Source: Rheum nobile (taxonomy: Eukaryota > Streptophyta > Magnoliopsida > Caryophyllales > Polygonaceae). From it: a stretch of 64,000 bases of DNA. The notes under the pieces are model-generated. The model had not been told where the DNA came from. It did no database searches and saw nothing but the letters and a program-made list of their open reading frames with translations. Every line of letters starts with the position of its first letter. Positions within the stretch are counted from its first letter, which is position 1. The DNA lies in assembly GCA_027886185.1 (NCBI GenBank), contig WOAB01000598.1:496001-560000 (forward strand), read 5' to 3'. A program made the position numbers and the translations under genes. Positions 53,750-63,990 of this stretch are shown piece after piece.

Positions 53750-56433
53750 TGTGATACCCCGTAATTTTGTAAGGCTATTTTGGGAATTATGGATTTTTCC
53801 CGAACGTCCGTTTGGTACGTCGGATTTAATTCTGAAGGTTTGAGATATTCTGTAATGTGCTATGTATCTGTAATATTTTTCTTAGTGAAGAATTATACAG
53901 TCGAGATGTTTTGGAAGTTCGTACTCGTTCGTGTACGACTTTTGTTAACACGGGTTAAGATTGGTACAAGTTTATTGCCCAAGAGTTGTTATCTAATGGG
54001 CAATAGTACAAGATTCTTTATCAAAAGGTTTTTGTCCAAGAGCCATTGTCCAAGGGGCAAAAGGGTTTGGATATTGTCCAAGAGGCAAGGAACCCTAATT
54101 TCTTCTATAAATAGAGGTGTTGGGTGAGGGTGGAAGAGGGTGCGAAAGACACGGAAGCGCTCTCAAATTCTCGACTCTAAAAAACGCTCTCAAAGAAAAC
54201 GCTCTCTCCGGGAAGGCTCGTGGATCGTTGGAGGCTCGTTTGGTGTCGTTTCCGATGGCCAAGTGAAGCCTTGGAGACCCTCGGACGCCTAGAAGCAAAG
54301 CAAGGCGAAAGATGAGCCAAATCGAGCATCGCGGGTAACATTTCCCCTCGTATTTTCAGTTTCTGTTCAGCGACGGCGACCGCCGCAAGGGAGACGGCGA
54401 CCGCCGCCAGGAACGGCGCCCACCGTGGTGAACGGCGACCGCCGCCAGGGAGACGGCGACCGCCGCCAGGAACGGCGCCCGCCGTGGTGAACGGCGACCG
54501 CCGTGATGATCTTGCTCAACCGCCGGAGATGGAGGCCATGAGGCGGCACCCGCCGTGGATGAGCGGCGCCCGCCGTGCTTGAGCGGCGCCTGCCGTGCTT
54601 GAGCGGCGCCCGCCGTGCTTGAGGCGGCGCCCACCGCATTTAAGGCGGTGCCCGCCGTGATTGTTGTGGCGCCCGCCGGCGAGTTGTTGTTGGCCGGGTT
54701 GATGTGTTGGCTTCCGTAGTCTTCGTTCGGGTTTCGTTTCCTTCGATTCCTTTCGTTCTTTCGTAGATCGGTATTGTTGTTTGTCGAATCTAACTTAGGG
54801 TTTCTTTATGGGTCGATGCGAAGGTGCCGGAGTTGTCATATTCGTCTTTGTGTCGAGCCCGGAATCCCGTCGTTAGACTTCGTTCAATCTCTGCGGATTC
54901 AGGCAAGTGGCGGTTCGCTCTTGCTCATCGTTCCATAATTACATTAATTATCAGTTGTTTATCTGAGTAATTAATTTGGAATGATTACTGTGTTTGTCTG
55001 GAATTGGTTTTATAAACTATTTTGGAAAATCATATAATAGGTTGTATATCTGTTAGAACGACGATATTATCTGTGATCGCCTTCCGGGCATTTATGTGGA
55101 TTTATCATGTACTATGGTTGTGTTGTAACTGTAAGTTAGCATGAGTATTTGTAGGAACGCCTGGATCCTGAGAGTTCCATGCGCGTTCCTTTATAACTGT
55201 AAGGGCGATGAAGACCCAACGATTGTTGAAGTTTGAACTCAGTGAGGTTCATTCTTTTAAAGGGCGAGCAAGACCCTGCGATAGTAGAAGTTTTGACTCT
55301 GTGAGGTTCATTCTTTCGATGTAGATTCAGAGGTTTGGACTCGGTGAGGTTCATTCCTTAGATATGGGTCCTGCGTGACAGGGACATATACTAAAAGCTT
55401 TTAATGTGTTAATCGTTTTGGAATTAAATAAGATAAGGTGCCCGAGAGCACTTAATTAATATATCTTTGGCGAGTAGTGCAACTAAGTAAATAGTGCAGC
55501 TAGGAAAGCTCGTCTTGACTTTTGATCAGAGTACGTTCTCTTTCCAATCTGGATTCGCTGTAAGCGATGAGGTTGGTCGTGAACCGAAACATCTTAGTCA
55601 GTTTTTAAATCATCGTTATGAGGTTCTGTAAGATCCAGACTTGAATGTAGTACGTTCTCCTTCCGATCTGGATTCGCTGTAAGCGGTGAGGTTGGTTATG
55701 AGCCGAAGCATCTCAGTCAGCTTTTAATCGCTGTTGTTTGATTCTCTAAGCATTCCAGATTTGTCATATTTCCTTAAAGACTCATTTCCGTTGGAGTCTT
55801 CTTTCGGGTCGATTTCTGTGAAGATTAAGTCTTCCAAAATCTTCTCGTGTGCATACCTCTTGTTGTTATTCCATGAAAGTGTCGGGTTATGTATCGTCCC
55901 TTCGGTTATTATTCGAGGGACAATGATAGTAAATGGTTACGATCACTCGAACCACTCTGCTTTTTACCCTTGCTAGTCTATTCAAGTAGACTAACCCACG
56001 AACATTGTTCTCTGCATGTGGGCTGGTGTCATCCGTTCGATTCGGCACATCAGATAGAGCGAAGATATGAGGAGACTAGATTGACTATGAAGACGACGGT
56101 TGTTTTTGGATGTTTTAATAATTTCTTTTAATCAGGTTGAGATCCTTGGGCAGGTGATCATTACGATCACAACCCTTTTTGTAATTTCTTTTAAAAGACT
56201 TCCGCTGTACTTTGTTTAAACTCTGTATTTGTCCTATTCGGGATTGGGATGTAATCCCGTAACTCATGTTTCATTTGATTGATGTTTTGATTTGAATACT
56301 TTGATCATTATGTATCAATTGTATTTCCTAAATTGTATTTAAACCGGTAAAGCCTTGGGTGATCTCGGTAAGGAACACTGGGGTCACTGGCGGTAATACC
56401 TTTCCAAATGGGTTAAGATTTGGGGGTGTTACA
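53750..56433 (+). repeat. Element E 3' LTR
   Basis: 2684 bp, TGTGATACCCCG to GGTGTTACA, preceded by a purine tract (AAGGGAGAGGTGA). TATA box at 54106 and GC-rich array at 54373-54679. Most differences from the 5' LTR are transitions. Confidence 0.93.
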
Positions 56434-57000
56434 ACTTGGGTATCCGCATGCGCTTTGCCTCAGTAGCCCACCCGCGGACAAACGGCAGGGTCAAGAACGC
56501 GAATGGGCAAATCCTAGCTGATTTGAAGATGAGGCTAGACAAAGCACAAGGACGGTGGGCAGAAGTCCTCCCACTCGTCCTCTAGGCCAACCGGACCACG
56601 CCAAGGAAATGGACTCGTGAAATGCTATTTTGCCTAACGTATGGAGTAGTAGCAGTTGTACCAATAGAGCACATTTTCCCAAATGAGAGGGTTCTACACT
56701 ACGACGAGGAAAGCAACAATGAAAAGATGACCTTGGATTTGAAATTGAGAGAGGAAGTACGAGAGATGGCCGAAATCCGCGAGGCCGAGTACAAGAGAAG
56801 AATTGCCGCCCACTACAACAAGAAAATCTTCCCCCGATGCTTCAAGAAAGGGGACCTAGTCCTCAGGAGGACCGAAGGTGGAAAGACCCATACATCATCT
56901 CGCACCAAGTGGCTGAAGGAGCCTACAAGCAGAAAAGAGAGGACAATAATCTAGTCCCGAACACATAGAACGTCTTGCGCCTGAAGAAGTACTTCCGTGA
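56434..57000 (+). pseudogene. Element B integrase, C-terminal part
   Basis: Continues after element E: GIRMRFASVAHPRTNGRVKN, where VKN stands for the VEN carrying the third catalytic Glu (Glu to Lys), then GQILADLKMRLD, AEVLPLVL, stop, ANRTTPRKW, LTYGVVAVVPIEH, AHYNKKIFPRCFKKGDLVLR and a final frameshift. This completes the B polyprotein. Confidence 0.88.
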
Positions 57001-57194
57001 GCAAGAAAGCAGCTATGGCGCCCAGGAAAGCAACACCCGTGTAGGCTCTAGAAACATGTGTAACATAGGTACCGGCGAGGTCGGCTAGAAACTAGGCTCT
57101 TTTGTGATAATGGTTGTTGTGCAACACCCATGCAAGTCAAGAAGGCAATTATTGAGCAATATCAAGCTCGGGATGGGGCAAAATCAATAACTAA
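57001..57194 (+). other. Element B sequence after pol
   Basis: Ends of the IN frame and non-coding sequence. No gene. Confidence 0.5.
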
Positions 57195-57480
57195 GCACCA
57201 TTGAAAAGAGGCCCGGGAGGGGGCGAGAGCAATCATAAAGCAATACAATGCAATACTGAAAGCAACATTGAAAAGAGGCTCGAGAGGGGGCGAAAGCAAT
57301 ACTGAAAGCAACATTGAAAAGATGCCCGAGAGGGGGCGAAAGCAATATGAAGCAATACTGAAAGCAACATTGAAAAGAGGCCCGTGAGGGGGTGAAAGCA
57401 ATATAAAGCAATACTGAAAGCAATATTGAAAAGATCCTCGGGAGGGGGCGAGAGCAATAATGAAGCAACATCCGACAACA
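57195..57480 (+). repeat. Element B tandem repeat between pol and the antisense ORF, ~56 bp units
   Basis: TTGAAAAGA followed by (T/G)(G/C)CCCGAGAGGGGGCGAAAGCAA recurs at 57201, 57268, 57314, 57370 and 57426, with steps of 67, 46, 56 and 56 bp. Tandem repeats between pol and the 3' LTR are typical of Tat (Ogre/Retand) elements. Open frames on the minus strand here (rich in Phe, Ser, Cys) arise from the repeat. Confidence 0.88.
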
Positions 57481-58312
57481 CTAAGCAATATTGAGCCCGA
57501 AAGGGGGCGAGACAATGTTGAAAGAACTAATACAATGAATGTGCAATAACCAGCCCGTGTGAAAAAGGGGCAAGAAGCAACACTAGGCCGCCAAGGGCAA
57601 TACAAGTAACGACAATGGCTCACGACAATAAAACTCAGGAAGGACGAAACCAATGGCAAAAAGACAACAAAGCTCAGAGAAAGCGGGAGCACTTAAACCC
57701 CGAGACAAAGAAGCAGTAAAAACAAGATGCAAGTAGGCAAAGGGCTTAGCCGCCATGCAGCATCAAAGCCGCCATGCAGCATCAAAACCGTGAACAAGGA
57801 AAGCACTTGAGGAAACAATTCCTAGCAACAAAGAGAAGTGTCAGCTACTCAATTTGCCCCGTGAGCTTCCCTTGGGGCAATGCACTCAAGCGAAGCCCCG
57901 GGCTATGGGGATGGGAGTAACTCGGCAACAGCAAGGAAAACAAGGAGCAAGAAGCAAAGGCAAAGAAGAAGAAACGGTAACAACATACCTCATTCATTTA
58001 AACATCAATAACATATTTTATTCATTGACAAAAGATAGCAAACATTACAAAGTGTTACAAGGGGTCGGGTACCACAGAAGAATAAGAAGTTGCAAACTGT
58101 TACAAAGAGGCACACTCGGCCGAGAGCTACTAAGTATAAAAAAGAAAAACTAGAAAAACCCCTCCTCACGGGGATAGTCAATGGATGCCCTTAACCCGAC
58201 CGCGGAGAAGCCACTAGAAAGAGCAAGGTCGGCTTCACATGTCGGGGTACGTAGCCTGGCATCGTGAACCGCGGAATTGACGCAACCTGGCAACGTGAAC
58301 CGCGAGCAAGCC
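57481..58312. other. Element B non-coding sequence
   Basis: A-rich and G-rich, with a short duplication GCCGCCATGCAGCATCAAA at 57749-57785. No conserved frame. Confidence 0.5.
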
Positions 58313-58711
58313 CTAGAGGTCGGGAGGCACCAAGCAATCCCCCACTATATACAACGACACTGGCTCACGATGACTAAGGGTGTAAAGCGCATCGGCGTCT
58401 GACTGACTCTCTACCCGTCGGAGAACGCGAGGAAACCCGGTTGAATAAGGGAAGTAGTGGACTTTTCGGACAACGTATTTGGGATCTCCGACATCAGCAA
58501 GGTCGAGAAGGATGTCGAGAGTCAAGCCAGTAGCAAGGAATGTGTACCTCTGCCAATGCCCACCGATGTAACGGTGGAAGGCGGCCATAACCCAATCTCC
58601 CCGACGTCTTGCCAGGCGCCCCCTCCAATAGACTTGCACCACCGCCACTGTCTGAGGCTCGTCCACAGCATAACTGCCAGGCAAAGGAAGAAAATCGGGA
58701 GGATGATCCAT
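58313..58711 (-). CDS. Element B antisense ORF, last part
   Basis: An open frame of 132 codons from ATG 58711: MDHPPDFLPLPGSYAVDEPQ, VQVYWRGRLARRRGDWVMAA, VRKVHYFPYSTGFPRVLRRV, DADALYTLSHREPVSLYIVG. The ATG directly follows an acceptor-like TATGCAATAG, so it may be an exon continuing the antisense gene at 58940-60586. No family recognised. Confidence 0.45.
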   Translation of the reverse strand: MDHPPDFLPLPGSYAVDEPQTVAVVQVYWRGRLARRRGDWVMAAFHRYIGGHWQRYTFLATGLTLDILLDLADVGDPKYVVRKVHYFPYSTGFPRVLRRVESQSDADALYTLSHREPVSLYIVGDCLVPPDL

Positions 58712-58939
58712 CTATTGCATATATGCAAAAAAAACCAAGGCAAGACAAGCACAAGAAAATGTCAGAAAAGAGAAATAGAGACGCAAGGAATGCGAGAAAT
58801 GCAGAGGATATAAATGAGCGTAAAAAGGAGAAACCAATATATAGTGAGCAGTTAATCCCAACCACTCGCAGCCCAAGGACAGCAGTTAATGTTCATCACC
58901 CAAACAAAACAAAACATCAACAAAGTGTTCCAGAAATGC

Positions 58940-60586
58940 CTACGGCAAATTTAAGACAAGAAGAGAGAGAGGAAGGGAAAGCAGCGGAGGCCACTCAGAA
59001 AGGGGATCAGTGGTCGGCATCCGACAATCTAGAGTCTGCGGCGCCTTGGCGGCTCCCATCTCTGCCATTCTCCAGGAGCGAGGCAAGGAAGTTATCATTC
59101 TGGGCCTACCTGGCCAGTAGGTCCGAGAACACATCAAAGCCAACGAGCGACCTTGTCCCCATCGTCGGGGGGTGAGCGGCTGCCGTTTGTGAAGAACTCC
59201 CTGAAAAGGATGAGGGCGAGACAAAAGCATCACAGCCCCTCTTTGTGCCTCGCTCCTTCGCAGACGATGTCGACCCTTCAAAAAGAGTAAACACACTCCA
59301 TGCTTCCAGCACGCTGGGATGATCATCCACCACATCGCCGAATGGAGGAGGCTGGTAGAATTAAGCTTGCATGGGCTTGATCAATTGGACTCGTGGGTCG
59401 AAGACAATGGGATCCACACTAGCATGACGGGCCATCTGGTTCACACCATCCTGGCCCCCGGCCTCGTACACGGGACATGAGAGGTACGCACACCTCTGCT
59501 TAAAGCGCGGTCCCTTTGCAAAATCTATCACCGCCTCTTGCCGGATCGCTTGCCTCTATTGAGCAAAGCCGGCAACAGCGGCCCTCAAGTTCTCAACTTC
59601 GGATAGGAACCATGAGCGCTCCTGACTCAAGCGAGAAAGCTTCGCCTTAGCCACCCCGGCCTCTTGACTAAACTTCACAGCTTCGACTTCCGCCTCCTCG
59701 GCCCTATGCTTAGCCAGACATACTTGCTCCTCGAGCAACCAGACTTGCTCCGTGTGCGGCTTGCTGCCTTAGCTCCTCCGCGCACTGTGCCTGTTCCTCG
59801 GCCATCCTGACACGCTCCCCAGCCTGCCGCCCTGACTCTTTCGCCGGCTCCTCGGCCTGCCTTGCACGCTCTTCGGCTTGCCGCCTCAGCTCCCTTGCAT
59901 GATGTGCTCGCTCCTCCGCCTGCTTTATATACTCCGATGAAGATCGGGATCGCAGATGACGTTCCACGATCATGAACTCGGTCTGCAAGTAAGAAGAAAA
60001 CCAAGAACAAGACACTAAATCACCCCGACAACAACCTGTCAAACTCGACAAGAAAAGAGAAGGAGGGAAGGAAAGAAAGGAAAGAAAGAAATACCGTGAG
60101 CCAGGAGGTGCCTAGAACAAAGTCGATGCCTTCCTTGTTAAGAGAAATCAACTTCATGTAGGCAACACCCAGTGGGAAGCCGATGAGTGTCTGGAGGACA
60201 TTGTTCACCTCACCGGAAGGAAACACAAGAAGAGTTGAGAAGCAGTTCAATGCAATAGCCAGGTCTTGCGAAACACAAGACCTGGATCCATCGCCTCCCG
60301 ATGAAGTGCACAAGTCTATGACTGGCGCGGGCGGCCCAGATGGCCCCGCGGCCAACACTTGCTCTGTGGTCCCCCCGGCAATGTTCCTCTCAGGCGTGCG
60401 CGGCAAGCTTTGTGAAGCCGGCATGTCGGTCCACATGCCCACGGACCCCATAGCCTGATCACCGGCCCCCTCTTCGTACCCCATACTGACGCTCAACTCT
60501 CCCTCTTGGTTGGCCTGTGATCCTTGCATCTCTCTGAAACCGCCATCCGACTCGCCCGTGCACTCAAAGTCTTCAGGACCCATCAT
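58940..60586 (-). pseudogene. Element B antisense gene with an intron and a coiled coil
   Basis: Exon 1 from ATG 60586 (MMGPEDFECTGESDGGFREM) reads to LGTSWLT at 60095. The intron 60094-59983 (112 bp) has GT and TTGCAG ends. Exon 2 (TEFMIVERHLRSRSSSEYIK) becomes a long Glu/Arg/Ala coiled coil (AEERARQAEEPAKESGRQ, EEQVCLAKHRAEEAEVEAVK). A one-base shift near 59750, TAG at ~59556 and TAA at ~59360 break it, but VVDDHPSVLEAWSVF and TMGTRSLVGFDVFSDLLAR continue. Extra antisense ORFs between pol and the LTR are known from Tat elements; their function is unknown. 60715-60816 may hold an upstream exon (KEMVKCKDFLTHARMTAARL). Confidence 0.6.
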
Positions 60587-60816
60587 GTTGCATGCAAAAC
60601 AAAAAGAAGAAGTGCAAAAGATTTTAGAGTGCCAACCACAGAAGAAAAGAAGAAGGCACATCTAACTGGTCATCATTAGGGTCGCGGAGCAGCATGGGGG
60701 CTCCTACCCCTTTGCCGACCCTGAGGGTTGGCTTGCGGAGTAAACAACCTTGCGGCGGTCATCCTCGCATGAGTCAAGAAGTCTTTACATTTGACCATCT
60801 CTTTGGACAGGCCCGT

Positions 60817-62063
60817 AGACAGGGGCTAAAGTCGTAATGCCGAATCAAAGTAAATCCTTAAAAACCTAACTTAGTAAAATAGGCAAGCAAGGGTCGAATC
60901 CCACAGGGAAGAGGTAATCTTTCTAAGTGCACAAGTGTATGTCAAAGGTAACAAAGGGGGGTTTGTTGGTTGTTTGCAAGTAAACAAAACAAAGGTTGTA
61001 ATCAATTGAGAAAAAGTACTTAGCCAGACAAATATCCACCATTCATTTGATTGATTGATCCTAGATTATCTCTATTCCTTTCTATGAATATTCATGTCCC
61101 TATTCTGAAATAGTTACCAGTCCAACTAATCCTGATAACCCTAACTATCGAACGCATGAGAAACTATCAAGATTTATAACAATAGCAGCAGGAAGCATAG
61201 GAATTAACCAGGATACATGTAACACCACAACTCGCAACATTTAACACATAATCAATTCTCTTTCACAATAAACTAGTCCAACTAGTCCTAGAATATCATG
61301 TTTGCTACACAAGATAAGGTATTTCAACTCGAAATATCCAAACCCTAGCAATAGACAATTACTAATATCAACTAGGTGATCAATCCAGTCAAATCAATAA
61401 TAATCAATAGGAATAAGCTCAAGAGAAAAGATATAATCAAAGGAATAGGAATAAAATTATAATCTCACAATCATATATCAAATGAAGGCTTCAATCGTCG
61501 GACTAAGCAAAGGGTGCTTAGTTCTTCATAGTCTTGAAAACAAAAACTCAAAAAGGGAAAACTAATGTAAACTGAGATAATGAAAAGAGGCTCTAGGAAC
61601 TAGGTTAAATAACCTAGCCAAAACCTAAAAACTAAAGATATGAAGTAATATCTTTTCCATAAAGGAATAAACCGAAATAAAATAAATAAAAGAAAAAGAA
61701 ATAAAATAAAAATAGATATTCGGAAAACATTCCTCGGCGCGCGTCTGATGCAGATTTCCGCGATCGCGACAATAGCTTCCGCGACCGCGGAAAACTCTCT
61801 GTTGAATCCTTGCGTCTGATGTTACCGCAATCGCGGATTTGGCCTCCGCGACCGCGGATTCTTCGTTGTAGCTCTCGTCTTCAATCTTCAATCGTGGTTT
61901 TCTTCTCCATCTTCTAAATCTTCATTTAAGCTTCTCCAAACCACCAAAGTCACACTTCTTCTCCTCAACTCCATACTCCATAATCACACTCTAAACTCAT
62001 CCAAATGGTACCCAAAACACTGGTAACAACTCCTAGTTAAACCCTACAAAGTAGCGCTGATCA
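60817..62063 (-). repeat. Element F 3' LTR
   Basis: Starts TGATCAGCGC at 62063 and ends CCCCTGTCT at ~60817 (final A changed). ~1247 bp, shorter than element A's LTRs but clearly homologous. The TTCCCTGTGGGATTCGACCC motif lies near 60895. Confidence 0.9.
61756..61860. promoter_or_regulatory. CG-dyad cluster in element F LTR
   Basis: Four TCCGCG-RY-CGCGGA dyads or near-copies, 203-307 bp from the LTR start, matching the place in element A. Two more groups follow after PR at 63121-63138 and 63190-63229. Confidence 0.78.
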
Positions 62064-62082
62064 AATTCCCCCATGCTTAAAC
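62064..62082 (-). other. Element F polypurine tract
   Basis: Minus strand TTTAAGCATGGGGGAATT just before the LTR start, as in element A. Confidence 0.85.
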
Positions 62083-62433
62083 CTTGCTCGTCCTCGAGTA
62101 AGCTAATAGAAACCTACTCCTCCAATCAAATCCCCAAGGTCTCAGGAAGCACAGAAAAACCATCTCCACTAAGAGTTGCACCTAATCATGAATCTCCAAG
62201 GCACCAACACAATAAGCACAATACACAACACCCAAGCTTAAAGGAAAGCAGAGTACTTCCCCCAAGCTTAACCCGAACACCATAGAGTGAAAGTAACCAT
62301 CTAATCCTACCCTCCATCTATCTTCTTATGCCTCCCAGAGTGACCTACCCGAATCTTCCTTATATCACCTCGTCTTATGTCACCACGCCAGGAAAAATGA
62401 GGAATCCTAATAATCACTCTTCTTCTTTTCACT

Positions 62434-62600
62434 CATTTTGCCAAGGCGCCCTTTCGGGTTTTCACAAAGCCACTCATTTTATTTTTCAATAGACGGGCTC
62501 ACATAAACTCACATCACTCTTGACCAATTATTACCCCAGCCTAATGTTGGTCCAAGCCACCTGCTTATTACCTAAGTCGCTCTCTCGGGTTTTCGACTTA
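62434..62600 (-). other. Conserved non-coding block between the two purine tracts of element F
   Basis: 62438-62465 is the complement of AAAACCCGAAAGGGCGCCTTGG. 62565-62593 holds the second copy (AAAACCCGAGAGAGCGACTTAGG). Confidence 0.65.
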
Positions 62601-62691
62601 TCCTAGAATTTTATTTATGTCTTTTTTAATTTGTGACTTTTTTCTTTTTCATTATTTTTTTCTTTCTCCTCAGACGACTAGCAAGTATAGA

Positions 62692-62709
62692 ACACTCTCC
62701 CATGCTTAA
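62692..62709 (-). other. Internal polypurine-tract-like motif of element F
   Basis: Minus strand TTTAAGCATGGGAGAGTG preceded by TTGAGGACAATG, ~630 bp upstream of the true tract. Confidence 0.68.
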
Positions 62710-62712
62710 ACA

Positions 62713-63045
62713 TTACATTGTCCTCAATGTAATGAAAGACAAAAAATAATGAAGCACATGGAAAAGCGGAAAGGTACTCACAACCGTCGCCGAGTTGGCC
62801 TGAACGTGGAAGTTGCTGCTGGCGGTATAGTACTGAAAGCACATGTCTCTGGTGTTGCGCCAGTCTTCAAACTCAAACTCTACCGTGCAACCAAAATGAA
62901 TCCACTGTAAGGTGTAGTGGATATCAAAGAAGCGGGGTTGTACGACCTTCAATGAACACAGAAAGGGAGCCCAGATGTAATCATGGTGTGGGCTGTGGTG
63001 TTTCTCTTCAGCAGCTGTCGAATGTCGGGCCCTCATCGGTGCCAA
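62713..63045 (-). CDS. Element F third ORF, same family as in element A
   Basis: An open frame of 110 codons: STAAEEKHHSPHHDYIWAPF, LCSLKVVQPRFFDIHYTLQW, FGCTVEFEFEDWRNTRDMCF, ASSNFHVQANSATVV. It matches element A 23830-24101 over ~75 residues in the same frame. F keeps the frame where A has an early stop after MCLY. Function unknown. Confidence 0.5.
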   Translation of the reverse strand: MAPMRARHSTAAEEKHHSPHHDYIWAPFLCSLKVVQPRFFDIHYTLQWIHFGCTVEFEFEDWRNTRDMCFQYYTASSNFHVQANSATVVSTFPLFHVLHYFLSFITLRTM

Positions 63046-63423
63046 ATAAAATGTCGGGCTAATGTATCCTCCTTGGCATCATGATGCGCACCGTCTCTCA
63101 AAATAAAACGCAGACAGTTGGGTCGCGATCGCGGAAAAGCGCCAAACTTTTTAAAAAAAAAAAATCAAGTCAGGGGACTTATAGTGATATTTCCACGACC
63201 GCGGAAAATTTTCCACGCCCGCGGAAAAGTTATTGGTGCGAGAAACACCGTCTTCAATTTGGCCTGTGTGGCCTACCTGCATGTTAGTCTAAAACAAAAA
63301 CAAAACAAAACAATAACAATAAAAAAAATGAAAACAAAAAGATATGAAAATAAATACATACCTTGGGTTGCCTCCCGAGCAGCGCCTTAGTTATTGTCGT
63401 GGCTCGACTTGGTACTCTCCCAC

Positions 63424-63990
63424 TCAACTTGGGTTGCTCACATCAACCGAATACTCGGGGGTTCCATCAAGAGGGTGTCTCTTTGCATCATCTATGTTGA
63501 ATCCGACCCTCACCCCGTCAAATTCCATTGTGAGCAAACCGCTGCTCACATCAATCTTTGTACCTGCCGTATTCATGAACGGCCTTCCTAGCATCACAGG
63601 GGCTGTGTTTTTATCTTGCCCCGTATCCATCACAAAGAAGTCCGCAGGGAAGATTATCTTGTCAACTTCTACCAGCACATCCTGCACCACTCCTTTTGGA
63701 TACACATAGGAGTTGTCCGCTAGCTGGATCACAATCCCCGTCTTCTCTAATGGCCCGACCTCTAAAGATTCATATAGTGAGAGAGGTAAAACGTTGATAG
63801 AAGCACCCAAATCTAGCATAGCATTTTCAAACATGGTGCCACCTATCTTGCAGGGAATAGTGAATATGCCCGGATTACTGCGCTTCTTGGGAAATCGCTT
63901 TTGCAGCATAGTGGAAACATTTTCACTGACCTGTACCTTCTTTTTCTCCTTCACCGTTTTCTTCCTCTTTATTTTGCACAACTCCTTCAA
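63424..63990 (-). CDS. Element F protease, C-terminal part
   Basis: Reads KIKRKKTVKEKKKVQVSENV, FTIPCKIGGTMFENAMLDLG, the active-site DLGASINVLP, QLADNSYVYPKGVVQDV and MLGRPFMNTAGTKIDVSSG. Almost the same as element A 22900-23490, and it keeps MLGRPF where A has ILERPF. The frame is still open at the window edge (YAKFLKE region). Confidence 0.9.
   Translation of the reverse strand: MKELCKIKRKKTVKEKKKVQVSENVSTMLQKRFPKKRSNPGIFTIPCKIGGTMFENAMLDLGASINVLPLSLYESLEVGPLEKTGIVIQLADNSYVYPKGVVQDVLVEVDKIIFPADFFVMDTGQDKNTAPVMLGRPFMNTAGTKIDVSSGLLTMEFDGVRVGFNIDDAKRHPLDGTPEYSVDVSNPS

Larger units (their letters stand above)
46615..56433 (+). mobile_element. Element E: Tekay/Del-like chromovirus with badly decayed pol
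   Basis: LTRs at 46615-49281 and 53750-56433 with a perfect TSD, ACTTG (46610-46614 and 56434-56438). An initiator tRNA-Met primer site follows the 5' LTR. gag has two zinc knuckles; pol ends in a recognisable chromodomain. The interior (4.47 kb) has many stops and shifts and lacks ~300 codons between RNase H and IN, yet the two LTRs appear ~97-98% alike. This mismatch suggests the copy was already defective when it moved. Confidence 0.92.
16143..60816 (+). mobile_element. Element B: old Tat-lineage Ty3/gypsy retrotransposon, host of all the nested insertions
   Basis: Four separated blocks join in order: gag at 16321-16972 and 26249-26880; PR, RT, RNase H and archaeal-type RNase H at 26880-29973; IN at 46226-46614 and 56434-57000; then tandem repeats and an antisense ORF to 60816. 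Each gap is exactly an inserted LTR element flanked by a 5 bp target duplication (one mismatch for D), so the blocks were once contiguous. The dual RNase H, pol-to-LTR tandem repeats and antisense ORF are marks of the Tat (Ogre/Retand) lineage. Neither LTR is visible: the left end stops against the LINE, and the right end passes under element F. Many stops and shifts make this the most decayed LTR element here. Confidence 0.88.

Noticed and set aside
57162..57692. Open frames of 176, 95 and 82 codons on the minus strand, rich in Phe, Ser and Cys, looking like membrane proteins
   Set aside because: They are translations of the ~56 bp tandem repeat of element B in a chance-open frame; the repeats explain the composition.
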